Origin: Acidobacteriota bacterium
GTDB taxonomy: Bacteria; Acidobacteriota; Vicinamibacteria; Vicinamibacterales; Vicinamibacteraceae
Direction: 5' to 3'
Length of the DNA stretch: 64,000 bases
Assembly (NCBI GenBank): GCA_020845575.1
Contig: JADLFL010000012.1
Span: 62,001-126,000, forward strand
Shown here piece after piece: positions 1 through 8,714 of this stretch (position 1 is the first letter of the stretch; the number at the start of each line of letters is the position of its first letter). Under the pieces are notes generated by a model that was not told where the DNA came from, searched no databases, and saw only the letters and a program-made list of their open reading frames with translations. Made by a program: the position numbers and the translations under genes.

Positions 1-1565
1 TGCGTTCGAGCATCGGCCCCGTGAGGCGTACCGACTCCGTCTTGTCGGGTGTCTTTTCAGAGGCGATCTCCAGCGTGATCGTTCCGCAGTGCGGTCCGAA
101 GGCGTCGGGCGCGAACACGTACAGCCCTTCCCTGATGGCGGCGGTCTCGGAGATGCGGCGCTCGACGATGAAGGGGTGGATGGGGATGATGTCGCCGGTG
201 CCGCAGCGCGCGCGCAGGTTGGCGAACCCCGGTTCGTATCGCTTGATCGGCGGCAGCGCGATGCCCTGCGTGAGCGCCGCGCCTCTCGCCACTTTCATCC
301 ACAGGCTCTCAACCTGCCGCGGCGCCGCGCGCACCAGCAGCACGGCCGGCTTGTCGGCGACGTAGCGCGACCACTGACCGAAGTCCATCGCGTACTCGCT
401 GGCGTAGGCCGTCACCGGCGTGATCAGGTCCACGTCGAACCCCGACGAGGAGACGCGCGGCGACGTGAGGCTGCCCGTACGCTGCTTCACGCCCTCGCGC
501 ACCACATCGTCTGTCACCACCTGCACGGGTTCCACGGGCAGCGCGATGCGGGATGGTGGCGGTGTCGGCATGGCCGCTCGCGCGGCAGTGAGCACCTCGC
601 ACAACGCGCCGATCCGCACCACGCGGATCGGTGGATCCGATTCACGTACCGTTTCGACGGGCGACGTGAGCCCGACGAGCGTGCCGTCGGTGGCAAAGGC
701 CGGCCCGCCGGGACTGTCGAGGGGCACATCGAAATCAGCGGTGACAGCCCCCGGTTCCAGGCGGAACACGACGCCCCGCGCCGCGGTGGGCTGGCGGCGC
801 ATGGGCATGCCGATGGCGCCGAGCACCTGTCCGCGCGACACGTCGCGCGCGGGCGATGCGCAGTCGAGCGGCACCTGTCGGCGCGACAGCAGCAACTCTG
901 GATCGACGCGGAGGATGGCGACGTCACGCTCCTCGTTCGAGGCGACCACTGTTGCCGCGACCTTCGTGAGCGGCGTGACCTGTACTTCGACCTGCGTGGC
1001 GCCCTTCAGGACGCGTTGTGACGTGGCGATGAATCCCGTGGTGTCGATCACCAGCCCCGTGGCGTGCATCAGCGGCGTCCACACCTCGACGACGCTGTCC
1101 TGCCATTCCACCAGGATGTCCCAGTGGTCCATGGTCGGCGGCGCGCCAGGCGTGCCGACCGACGGAGCCGCCGTACGTGTCTCGGCGTTGTCGGCTGTCA
1201 GCGCGATCGTGGCGGTCGCACCAGCCGTCAGATCGACTGTCTCGCGCCACTCGTACGTCCTGCCGCGCAGCACGAGCGGTTGATTCGACGATGTAGTGGC
1301 CCGCGGGAAGCGTGAGCTGACCCGTGCCGTCGAGCGCGGTGACCACGCGCCACGGCGACCGGCTTGGCGGGTCGTCGCTGACGAGCAGCGCATGGCGGCG
1401 GCCCAGCGATGGTCCGCCGTCCTCGCCCGGCAGCATGACGGTGACGCGCAGCACGCCCGTCGCCTGCGCGGAGACCGTCTGCACGGACGCGAGCAGGCAC
1501 GCCACCGCGAGGAGTCCCAGCGCGAGAGCGGACGGGCGGTCAGCGGCCGTCTGCGTGTGCGGCAT
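1..1565 (-). pseudogene. Secreted trypsin-like (S1C-fold) pseudoprotease, frameshifted and cut by window edge
   Basis: The reading begins at ATG 1565 with a signal peptide (hydrophobic run ALALGLLAVACLLASV, then VSA-Q). It continues through a beta-rich segment to about residue 94 (near 1283), then resumes one frame over and stays open off the left edge. The second part has the HtrA/trypsin-like layout, but the catalytic His region reads IATSQRVL where active members have TNAHV. The Asp motif is intact (RDVAILRVD, about residue 214). The Ser motif reads DSPGGP instead of GNSGGP. The His and Ser therefore look lost, so this is probably a binding or scaffold protein rather than a protease. The frame break near 1280-1285 could be a real mutation or a base-call error. 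The start overlaps the upstream gene by 26 bases, suggesting a two-gene unit. The 3' end is outside the window. Confidence 0.62.
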
Positions 1566-2367
1566 ATGTCGGAAGCCCATGTGCGTCGGCGATGCGCGCC
1601 CACCAGGCCACGACGTCCTCGTCCGGCGCGTCGGGCCTGTGACGCTCGACGCCCCAGAGGCCGACGCGCAACGCCTCACCGATGGTACTGACGCGAATCC
1701 GGCGTGCGTGGGCGGGCACGCCGTCTGGCGCGAGGGCCATGGGCCGCCAGTTGCTTCCGGTACTGTCGGCCACCAGCTCGAACGCGATCGGTCGGCCGTC
1801 GCCGAACGCCACGGCGAGTTCGTCGAGGTACCACTCCGCGTTCAGCAGTCCGTCCGGCGGGATCAACGTATTGAATCTGTGAGCCGCCACTGACGGATCC
1901 GGGCTCGCCATCTCGTCGAGCCAGATCACGAAATACGGATCGAGCGGACGCCACGCGAGCACGCCGCTCCCGTCGAGCGGCAGTTCCAGGGCGCGCGCCG
2001 CGGCCGCATCGATCGCCGCGATCGCGTCGTGCTCCTCGCCGTCGACATCGCCGATCGAGAGAAGCCGGCTCGCCGCGCGAATCACGGAGTCCCTCGCCGG
2101 GTCGTCGGGATCGAGCGTGTGCACCAGGCGGACGAGCGGCATCAACGTGTCGCGCCTGACGGGCCGCCGTTCCAGGATCGACACGGCCAGCCCGCGCAGC
2201 GTGGCGCCACCCGGCGTGCGGTGCGCGACTTCCTTGCTGAGGAGCATGGCGGCGAGCCCGTCGACGCCGCCGGCCATGTACGCCGCACCGATCACGCCGG
2301 CGATGAGCAGGACGGCGATCGTCGTGAGCCGCCCGGGCAGCTTCGCCAGCCACGTCGTTGCCGTCAT
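1540..2367 (-). CDS. Hypothetical membrane-anchored protein
   Basis: A 275-residue protein starting MTATTWLAKLPGR, chosen because the sequence further upstream in the same frame is intergenic repeat. One hydrophobic segment lies near residues 12-45 (TTIAVLLIAGVIGAAYMAGG), so it is probably an N-terminal anchor with the rest outside the cytoplasm. The body is acidic and carries WYLDELAVAFGDGRP and SNWRPMALAPDG, which I do not recognise as a named family. It overlaps the start of the downstream pseudoprotease on the same strand, so the two are probably cotranscribed. No catalytic motif is visible. It is real by codon usage, but its function is unknown. Confidence 0.6.
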   Translation of the reverse strand: MTATTWLAKLPGRLTTIAVLLIAGVIGAAYMAGGVDGLAAMLLSKEVAHRTPGGATLRGLAVSILERRPVRRDTLMPLVRLVHTLDPDDPARDSVIRAASRLLSIGDVDGEEHDAIAAIDAAAARALELPLDGSGVLAWRPLDPYFVIWLDEMASPDPSVAAHRFNTLIPPDGLLNAEWYLDELAVAFGDGRPIAFELVADSTGSNWRPMALAPDGVPAHARRIRVSTIGEALRVGLWGVERHRPDAPDEDVVAWWARIADAHGLPTYAAHADGR

Positions 2368-2384
2368 GGCAGGGATGATACAGA

Positions 2385-2475
2385 GAATGACGAATGACGA
2401 ATGACGAATGCCGGTGCCCGGTGTCCGGAACGTGCCCTGAGCGAGCGAAGCGAGTCGAAGGGTGTCGGGAATGCG
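2385..2475. repeat. Intergenic heptamer array and dispersed-type repeat
   Basis: Three perfect tandem copies of GAATGAC (2385-2405) run into GAATGCC, then GGTGCCCGGTGTCCGG, then a CTGAGCGAGCGAAGCGAGTC stretch (from about 2438). Related units occur after the addA stop codon (about 50986-51010) and inside addA (about 50431-50466). This looks like the debris of a dispersed repeat family between divergent genes. It also contains the promoter region for both neighbours. Confidence 0.6.
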
Positions 2476-2530
2476 GATCCCGTAACATGCATCGCGTTGC
2501 ACAGACTCGAATGGTCGAGAGGAGTAGTCA

Positions 2531-3394
2531 GTGATCGTCCCGCGTACGTCCCGTCACGAGATCCTGCAGAAGCTGCGCGCCAAGGTGGCGCGGCGCCTGC
2601 CCATCCACATCGCGAGCGCCGGCAGCGGCCTCGTGGCCCGACTGCTCGAATCGGCAGGCGTCGACTGCATCAACACCTTCTCCGGCGCGCGCCTGCGCGC
2701 CAACGGGATGGGAACGATGTCGATGTTGTGGCCGATCCTGGATTCGAACAGACAGACGCTCGACTACACGCGCGAGGACGTCATGCCCGCCATCAAGGGT
2801 GATGCCTTCATCTGCGCGTGCCTCAACGCCAACGATCCGCTCAAGGACATGCGCATGGTGCTCGACGACTGCCTGCGCATGGGCGTGCACTCGGTGTCCA
2901 ACATCGGCCCGTCGATTTCGTACGTCGACAAGGGCAGCGAGATCCGCAAGGTGCTGACGAGCGCCGGCATCACGATGCAGAACGAGATCGATCTGCTGAA
3001 GCTCGGACGCGAGATGGACATGGTCACGATCGGCCTGGCCTTCGACGAGGAAGACTCGATGCAGCTCGTGGAAGAGGCGCAGCCCGACATCTTCTGCTTC
3101 CACGCGGGCACCACCAAGGGAGGGCTGCGCGGATACGACTCGGGCGAGACGATCGAGGAGACGGCGCGGCGCACGGAGGAGGCCAACCAGAAGCTGCGCC
3201 GGCTCAAGCCTGACATCATCCTCGTGGCGCACGGCGCCGCGATGGAGACGCCGGCCGACGCGCAGTACATCCTCGATCACACGTCGTGCGAGGGCTTCTG
3301 GACGGGGTCCTCAACCGAGCGCCTGCCGATCGAGAAAGCCGTGTCCGCCGCCGCGCGTGAGTTCCAGGCCCTGCGGTTCAGCGACAACAGGTAA
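2531..3394 (+). CDS. PEP-hydrolase-like TIM-barrel protein (Tm-1 C-terminal domain type)
   Basis: A 287-residue protein with a GTG start preceded by GAGGAG. The sequence matches the phosphoenolpyruvate hydrolase-like / TIM-barrel family: IHIASAGSGLVARLLESAG near residues 26-44, then a barrel of alternating strands (FICACLNANDP, SVSNIGPS, ITMQNEIDLLKLG, DIFCFHAGTTKGG, DIILVAHGAAMETP). The length is normal for a single-domain member. It lies 12 bases upstream of a UPF0261 gene. In the plant virus-resistance protein Tm-1 these two domains form one chain, so the pair probably acts together. The substrate is not known, and the hydrolase name is a family label rather than a shown activity. It is the first gene of a seven-gene operon. 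Confidence 0.85.
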   Translation: MIVPRTSRHEILQKLRAKVARRLPIHIASAGSGLVARLLESAGVDCINTFSGARLRANGMGTMSMLWPILDSNRQTLDYTREDVMPAIKGDAFICACLNANDPLKDMRMVLDDCLRMGVHSVSNIGPSISYVDKGSEIRKVLTSAGITMQNEIDLLKLGREMDMVTIGLAFDEEDSMQLVEEAQPDIFCFHAGTTKGGLRGYDSGETIEETARRTEEANQKLRRLKPDIILVAHGAAMETPADAQYILDHTSCEGFWTGSSTERLPIEKAVSAAAREFQALRFSDNR

Positions 3395-3406
3395 GCGGAG
3401 ACGATC

Positions 3407-4693
3407 ATGGCGAAGAAGGTGATTGCCGTCCTGGCGACGCTCGACACGAAGGGACAGGAAGCCGCGTTCCTGCGTGAGCAACTCGAAGCACTGGGCAGCG
3501 GCGCGCTGCTCGTGGACATCGGCGTGATGGATGCGCCGGCCACGCGCGCAGACGTCACGCGCAGCCAGGTGGCGCGCGCGGGCGGGGCGTCGTTGAAGGC
3601 ACTCCAGGCGGGCAAGTCGCGGGAGACGTCGCAACCCGTGATGGCGGCCGGAGCCACGCGGATCCTCCTGAAGCGCCTGCAGGCCGGCGAGGTCCACGGC
3701 GTCATCGGTCTGGGCGGCCTGCAGGGCACCGCGGCGTGTACCGCCGTGATGCGCGCCCTGCCGTACGGCGTCCCGAAGGTGATGGTCTCGACTGTCGCCT
3801 CGGGCGACACCTCGTCGTACGTCGGCATCTCCGACATCACGATGATGTTCTCGGTGGGCGACATCATCGGCCTGAACACCTTCATGCGGAAGGTGCTCGC
3901 CAACGCGGCCGGCGCGGCGCACGGGATGGCGCAGGTCGGCGTGTCGTTGCGCACGCGTGCACGCGGCGGCAAGCCGCTCATCGGCATCTCGAACCTCGGC
4001 GTGCTGACGCGCGGCACGCTCCATGCGCTCGAACGCTTTCGCGCACGCGGATACGAGGCCATCGTGTTCCACGCCGTGGGCACCGGCGGTCGCGCGATGG
4101 AGCTGATGATGAAGCAGGGCATCATCGGTGCCGTCTTCGATTACGCGATGGGCGAGATCAGCGACGAGTTGTTCCACGCGCTGCGCGCCGGTGGACAGGA
4201 GCGATTGACGGTGGCCGGCGCGCTCGGCCTCCCGCAGGTGCTCGTGCCTGGTGGTTCCGAGCACCTGGGCATCCTCGTGTCGACGCCGCATCAGTTGCCG
4301 GAACGCTGGAAGGACCATCGCCACGTGTGGCACAACGAGGTCGTACTCGCGCCTCGGCTGAATGCGAAGGAGCTTCGCACAGTGGCACGCGAGGTCGGCA
4401 GGCGCCTGCAGCACACGCGCGGCAACGCCGTGTTGATGATCCCCACGCTCGGCACCGGAAGCTACGCCATGCCCGGCGGTCCGCTCAACGACCCGAAGGG
4501 CGACGCCGCGTATTTCGCCGCGCTGAAGAAGGCCATGCCGTCGACGATCGAGATCGTCGAGCGTCCGCTGCACGCGGAGGATCCGATGTTCGTCGACGAG
4601 GCGGTGGATCGGCTGATTGCGCTCGTGGAACGGCAGCAGGCTGGCCGCCGTCGTCCCGTCGCGCGCGCATCGCGTAAGACGAAGCGCACATGA
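3407..4693 (+). CDS. UPF0261 / Tm-1-like ATP-binding protein
   Basis: A 428-residue protein starting MAKKVIAVLATLDTKGQE, the family signature (TLDTKG). It has Gly-rich stretches GVIGLGGLQGTAAC and ASGDTSSYVGISDITMM, followed by the C-terminal half with FHAVGTGGRAMELMM and LVPGGSEHLGIL. This is the N-terminal, nucleotide-binding domain type of tomato Tm-1, here as a separate gene beside its usual partner. The start is 12 bases after the previous stop, and the stop overlaps the next gene by ATGA. The C-terminal tail is Arg/Lys-rich (RRRPVARASRKTKRT). Family assignment is firm, but the cellular role in bacteria is not established. Confidence 0.9.
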   Translation: MAKKVIAVLATLDTKGQEAAFLREQLEALGSGALLVDIGVMDAPATRADVTRSQVARAGGASLKALQAGKSRETSQPVMAAGATRILLKRLQAGEVHGVIGLGGLQGTAACTAVMRALPYGVPKVMVSTVASGDTSSYVGISDITMMFSVGDIIGLNTFMRKVLANAAGAAHGMAQVGVSLRTRARGGKPLIGISNLGVLTRGTLHALERFRARGYEAIVFHAVGTGGRAMELMMKQGIIGAVFDYAMGEISDELFHALRAGGQERLTVAGALGLPQVLVPGGSEHLGILVSTPHQLPERWKDHRHVWHNEVVLAPRLNAKELRTVAREVGRRLQHTRGNAVLMIPTLGTGSYAMPGGPLNDPKGDAAYFAALKKAMPSTIEIVERPLHAEDPMFVDEAVDRLIALVERQQAGRRRPVARASRKTKRT

Positions 4694-5445
4694 TCACCGG
4701 AGCGCTGCCGTTCGAGATCCGCAATGCGGAGCGAGAGCGGCTCGATCACGCCTTCGTGGGCGACGCGGGTCAGGCACCCGATCTCGTCGTGGTCATCGGC
4801 CACGGCGTGACGTCGCACTGGGACCGCCCGTGGCAGACCGATCTGGCTGCCGCGCTGGCGCAGGCCGGCATCGCATCGCTGCTGGTGTCCTTCTCCGGCA
4901 ACGGCGTGTCCGAGGGGGCGTTCGAGGCGAGCTGTCCCAGCAAGGAGTCAGGCGATCTGGGCAGCGTGCTCGACGCCCTCGAGGCGTGGGGCGTGCGACG
5001 GTTCGTCTATGCGGGCCACAGCATGGGCGGTGCCGTCGGCGTGCTCCGCGCGTCGGCAGACGCACGCATCGAGTGGCTGGTGTCGCTCGCGGGCATGTTT
5101 CACGTGCACGCCTTCATGGAACGCACGTTCGGCCACCTTGTGCCCGGCGAAGGACTGATGCTCGACAAGCCTGACTGCGTGTGGAACTCGACGCTCGCCG
5201 CCGACGCGCGTCGTCTCGGGTCTCTCACGTCGCAGGCAGCGGCGATCCACATCCCGTGGCTGCTGGTGCACGGCGATGCCGACGAACTCGTGCCGCTGCA
5301 GGATGCGATCGATGCACGAGCGGCGGCGGGCGGACGGCCCGATCTCGTCGTGCTGCCGGGTGTGGACCACAGGTTCACCGGCGCGATTCCCGCGATGGCG
5401 GGCGCCGTCGTGTCGTGGCTCGGAGCGGCCACTCGGAAGGAGTAG
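4690..5445 (+). CDS. Alpha/beta hydrolase
   Basis: A 251-residue cytoplasmic serine hydrolase. Features include the oxyanion-side motif HGVTSHW near residue 37, nucleophile elbow GHSMGG (about 111-116), the acid loop HGDADELVP (about 193-201) and the catalytic His in GVDHRF (about 226-231). There is no signal peptide. The ATGA overlap with the UPF0261 gene implies translational coupling and a shared pathway with the two preceding genes, so a carboxyl-ester or thioester substrate generated there is plausible. The exact substrate cannot be read from the sequence. Confidence 0.88.
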   Translation: MITGALPFEIRNAERERLDHAFVGDAGQAPDLVVVIGHGVTSHWDRPWQTDLAAALAQAGIASLLVSFSGNGVSEGAFEASCPSKESGDLGSVLDALEAWGVRRFVYAGHSMGGAVGVLRASADARIEWLVSLAGMFHVHAFMERTFGHLVPGEGLMLDKPDCVWNSTLAADARRLGSLTSQAAAIHIPWLLVHGDADELVPLQDAIDARAAAGGRPDLVVLPGVDHRFTGAIPAMAGAVVSWLGAATRKE

Positions 5446-5446
5446 C

Positions 5447-6763
5447 GTGCGCAGACGGGATTTCCTCAGGTCCACGGTCGTCGCGGGGGCCTCGGCCGGC
5501 CTCGGCGTGTCCACGCGTGCGGCAGGCGCCTCTCGCGTCGCGTCCGTCGCGCCGTCCGATCGCCTGCGGGTCGGCTTCATCGGCACCGGCGCGCGCGCGC
5601 AGGAGTTGATCGAGGCGTGCAACGCCACTGGCAGCATCGACGTCGTGTCACTCTGCGATGCCTACACAGGCCGGGCCGAACGCGCGAAGGCTCGCACGGG
5701 CGGGACGGCCACAATCGTCGGCGACTACCGGACGATCCTCGACGACAAGGGTGTGGACGCCGTCTTCATCGCCACTCCGGACCACTGGCACAAGGCGATG
5801 GCGGTGGCCGCGCTCGGCGCGGGCAAGGACGTCTACATCGAGAAGCCGCTGACGTACGCGGTGGCCGAGGGCCCCGAGATCATCGCCGCCGTGGACCGGC
5901 ATGCGGGCATCCTTCAGGTCGGCAGTCAGGACATCAGCACGCCGCGGCTCCACAAGGCGCGCGACATCGTGCGGAGCGGACGCCTGGGGCAGATCACGCT
6001 GGTGCGCGCGGCGTTCAACCGCAACACCGCCGGCGGCGCCTGGCTCTATCCGATTCCACCCGACGCCAGTGAACGGACGATCGACTGGCCGCGCTTCCTC
6101 GGGCCGGCGCCCGCGCGAGCGTTCAGCCCAGAGCGCTTCTTCCGCTGGCGCTGCTACTGGGACTATTCGGGCGGCCTCGCGACGGATCTCTTCGTCCACC
6201 TCGTCACGGACATCCACTTCATCATGGACGTGGAGCATCCGTCGCAGATCGTGGCCTCGGGCGCCACGCACCGATGGAAGGGCACGCACGAAGTGCCCGA
6301 CACGATCGACGCCATCCTCACCTATCCGGAGGGTTTCACCGTCACCCTGAGCTGCACGCTCAACAGCACGGGCGGCGAAGAAGGCGTGCACATCTACGGC
6401 ACCGAGGGGGCGCTCCACATCGTGGGCGATGGGCTGCGCGTGGCGCCGGAGCACGCGCGCAACTCGAACGGGTGGGTGGTGAGCGCCTGGCCGGAGGCCC
6501 TGGAACGCGCGTACTACGCCGATCCGGCGAACCGGGCCGACGAGCGCCCCTCGTCGCTGCCCGAGCAGGTGTTGCCGGCCGAGGAGCGATGGACCACCCG
6601 CGGCGAGGACCCGAGTGTCGCGCACGTCCGCGCGTTCGTCGCCGCCGTGAAGTCGCGAACCCAGCCCGTGGAGGACGCACGGTTCGGCCATCGCGCAGCG
6701 GCGTGTGCACACCTCATCAACCGGGCGATACGCGAGACCGCCGTCATGAAGTGGGACGCATGA
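5447..6763 (+). CDS. Gfo/Idh/MocA-family oxidoreductase, Tat-exported
   Basis: A 438-residue protein. The GTG start at 5447 is favoured over upstream in-frame starts because AAGGAG sits just before it and the product then opens with a twin-arginine signal (RRRDFLRSTVVAGASAG). The Rossmann nucleotide fold starts at VGFIGTGARAQ, and the family motif EKP appears in YIEKPLTYAVAEG. A middle GATHRWKGTHEVPDT segment and the C-terminal barrel follow. It probably carries out NAD(P)-dependent oxidation or reduction of a sugar or sugar-like substrate in the periplasm, as in many Acidobacteriota and Planctomycetes paralogues. It is one base after the hydrolase gene and overlaps the next start. Confidence 0.88.
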   Translation: MRRRDFLRSTVVAGASAGLGVSTRAAGASRVASVAPSDRLRVGFIGTGARAQELIEACNATGSIDVVSLCDAYTGRAERAKARTGGTATIVGDYRTILDDKGVDAVFIATPDHWHKAMAVAALGAGKDVYIEKPLTYAVAEGPEIIAAVDRHAGILQVGSQDISTPRLHKARDIVRSGRLGQITLVRAAFNRNTAGGAWLYPIPPDASERTIDWPRFLGPAPARAFSPERFFRWRCYWDYSGGLATDLFVHLVTDIHFIMDVEHPSQIVASGATHRWKGTHEVPDTIDAILTYPEGFTVTLSCTLNSTGGEEGVHIYGTEGALHIVGDGLRVAPEHARNSNGWVVSAWPEALERAYYADPANRADERPSSLPEQVLPAEERWTTRGEDPSVAHVRAFVAAVKSRTQPVEDARFGHRAAACAHLINRAIRETAVMKWDA

Positions 6764-8700
6764 CCCGCCGGACCGTGCGCGTCCTGCTGCTGGTGCTCGC
6801 CTGCCTCGGCGTGTGGCCGGTTGATGCGACCGCGCAGCGGCGGGTCGTCTGGGACCGGCTCGACGTCGAGGCCCACATCGACGCCACTGGTGCACTGACG
6901 GTGACCGAAGCGCATTCGATGGTCTTCACGGGCGACTGGAACGGTGGCGAGCGTACGTTCAACATTCGCGGGCGCCAGCGGCTCGAATTGCGTGGCCTGT
7001 GGCGCGTGAACGGCAACGAGCGCATCGCGCTCACGGAAGACGCCGCCCTCGGCGACGTGGACGACTACGCGTGGGCGGACCGCCAGCGCCTCCGATGGCG
7101 CAGCCGGCTGGCGTCCGATCCGCCATTCGCCGACACACCGCTCCGGTACGAGATCACGTACGTGCTGCGCGGCATTCTGGTCGACGAGGGCGGCACGTTC
7201 CGTCTCAACCACGACTTCGCGTTTCCCGATCGTGGCGATACCATCGAGGACTTCTCGCTCGATCTCACGTTCGACCCGGAGTGGCGCGCGCCCGACGACT
7301 TCCCCGGCACGTTCACGCGCACCATGATCGGCCCAGGTCAGGGACTCGTGGTGAACGTCCCCCTTCGCTTCGTGGGTGCTGAACTGCCTGTCGCGCTACA
7401 GCCGCAACGGCAGAGTCCGCTGCTCGGCCCCGCGGCGTGGGCACTCGTCGTGCTGACACTGGCTGGCATCGGCAGGTACTTCGCGATCGAAGGCGCGAGC
7501 GGACGGTTCGCGCCGCTCGAGACCGACATCGACGAGGCGTGGCTCGAGGAGCACGTGCTGCGCTACAAGCCCGAGGTCGTGGGCGCGGCGTGGGACAACA
7601 AGGTCGGCATGCCGGAGGTGCTGGCGGTGCTCGCGCGCCTCGAACGCGAAGGCAAACTTCGCAGCGTCGTGGGTGACGGTGGGGCCAGGTTCTCGCTGCA
7701 CCTGACTCAGGGACGCAATGTCTTCGTGGACTACGAGCGCGGCCTCATCGACGCCCTGTTCGCTGCTGGGCGCACGGAGATCACACCGGAGATCGTCCGC
7801 GCGCACTACCGGCACATGGGCTTCAATCCCGTCGAGTTCATCTCGTCGGGTGTGACCTTCGAGATGCGAGGGATCCTGCCTCCCGGCACGCCTCGTCCAG
7901 CGCCGCAGGGTTTCGTCTCGGCAGGTCTCATCTGCCTCGGTGTCGTCCTGCTCGGCGTCTCGGCGTGGTCGACGGGTCTGCCGCCGGCGGTGTGGCTCCT
8001 GCTCCTTCCCGCGATCGCCGCGGCCATCGGATTGTCTGTCGCGGCCTCGGTCTTCCGGCCGCGCCTCCATCTCGGGCGCATCGCCGCACTGGTGGCCCTC
8101 TTGCCGGCCGTGTTCGCGGCATGGGCGACGGCCTCGTGGCTCTGGCGTCTCGCGGGCAGGGTCCACCTCGATGAGCCGCCGCTCACGACGCTCGGCCTCG
8201 CGGGTGTCCTCGTCCTCGCGCTGGCCATGATCAACATGGCCCTCGTCGGGCCCCGATCCCTGGAAGTCCCGGAGGTCATCGCGTTCCGGCGGCGCCTGGC
8301 TGCGGCGCGGGGGTACTTCGCGCGGGAACTGCGCAAGCCCCGGCCAGCCCTGCGCGACCAATGGGCGCCGTGGCTGCTGGCGTTCGGCCTCGGTCCGCAG
8401 ATGGATCGGTGGTCCACGAGCCACCCTCGCGCGACGCACACCAATGACGACGAGCGGCACGCGTCACGATCCGACGACACGTCCGAGTCGTCGAGCAGCG
8501 CGCCCGCGTGGACGGGTTTCGGCGGCGGTCGCTCCGGCGGGGCGGGTGGTGGCGCCGCGTGGGCGACGGCGGCAGCGGCCCTCGCCGCCCCCATTGCGAC
8601 ACCGGGCAGCAGTTCGAGCGGCTCCGACAGCAGTTCCAGCTACTCCAGCAGCGACTCGAGCAGCAGCAGTTCCGGCGGCGGCGGAGGTGGTGGCTGGTGA
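6760..8700 (+). CDS. DUF2207 predicted membrane protein
   Basis: A 646-residue protein with a signal peptide (VRVLLLVLACLGVWPVDA) followed by a DUF2207 ectodomain (DVEAHIDATGALTVTEAHSM, then FNHDFAFPD-type strands). A membrane helix near residues 225-245 and further helices near 385-500 (SAGLICLGVVLLGVSAW, AVWLLLLPAIAAAIG, LAGVLVLALAMINMAL) follow. The C-terminus is a low-complexity Ser/Asp tail ending in seven Gly and Trp, typical of this family. Its ATG overlaps the oxidoreductase stop (ATGA). The function of DUF2207 proteins is unknown; they are predicted envelope proteins. Confidence 0.82.
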   Translation: MTRRTVRVLLLVLACLGVWPVDATAQRRVVWDRLDVEAHIDATGALTVTEAHSMVFTGDWNGGERTFNIRGRQRLELRGLWRVNGNERIALTEDAALGDVDDYAWADRQRLRWRSRLASDPPFADTPLRYEITYVLRGILVDEGGTFRLNHDFAFPDRGDTIEDFSLDLTFDPEWRAPDDFPGTFTRTMIGPGQGLVVNVPLRFVGAELPVALQPQRQSPLLGPAAWALVVLTLAGIGRYFAIEGASGRFAPLETDIDEAWLEEHVLRYKPEVVGAAWDNKVGMPEVLAVLARLEREGKLRSVVGDGGARFSLHLTQGRNVFVDYERGLIDALFAAGRTEITPEIVRAHYRHMGFNPVEFISSGVTFEMRGILPPGTPRPAPQGFVSAGLICLGVVLLGVSAWSTGLPPAVWLLLLPAIAAAIGLSVAASVFRPRLHLGRIAALVALLPAVFAAWATASWLWRLAGRVHLDEPPLTTLGLAGVLVLALAMINMALVGPRSLEVPEVIAFRRRLAAARGYFARELRKPRPALRDQWAPWLLAFGLGPQMDRWSTSHPRATHTNDDERHASRSDDTSESSSSAPAWTGFGGGRSGGAGGGAAWATAAAALAAPIATPGSSSSGSDSSSSYSSSDSSSSSSGGGGGGGW

Positions 8701-8714
8701 CGTAGACTTCGCTC

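Noticed and set aside
89-1021. Long plus-strand reading frame (310 codons) at the left edge
   Set aside because: It is Arg/His-rich with no domain sense. The minus strand encodes a coherent trypsin-like protein over the same span.
2385-2412. CRISPR-like array
   Set aside because: Units are 7 bp in direct tandem with no spacers. No CRISPR array or cas gene was seen anywhere in the window.
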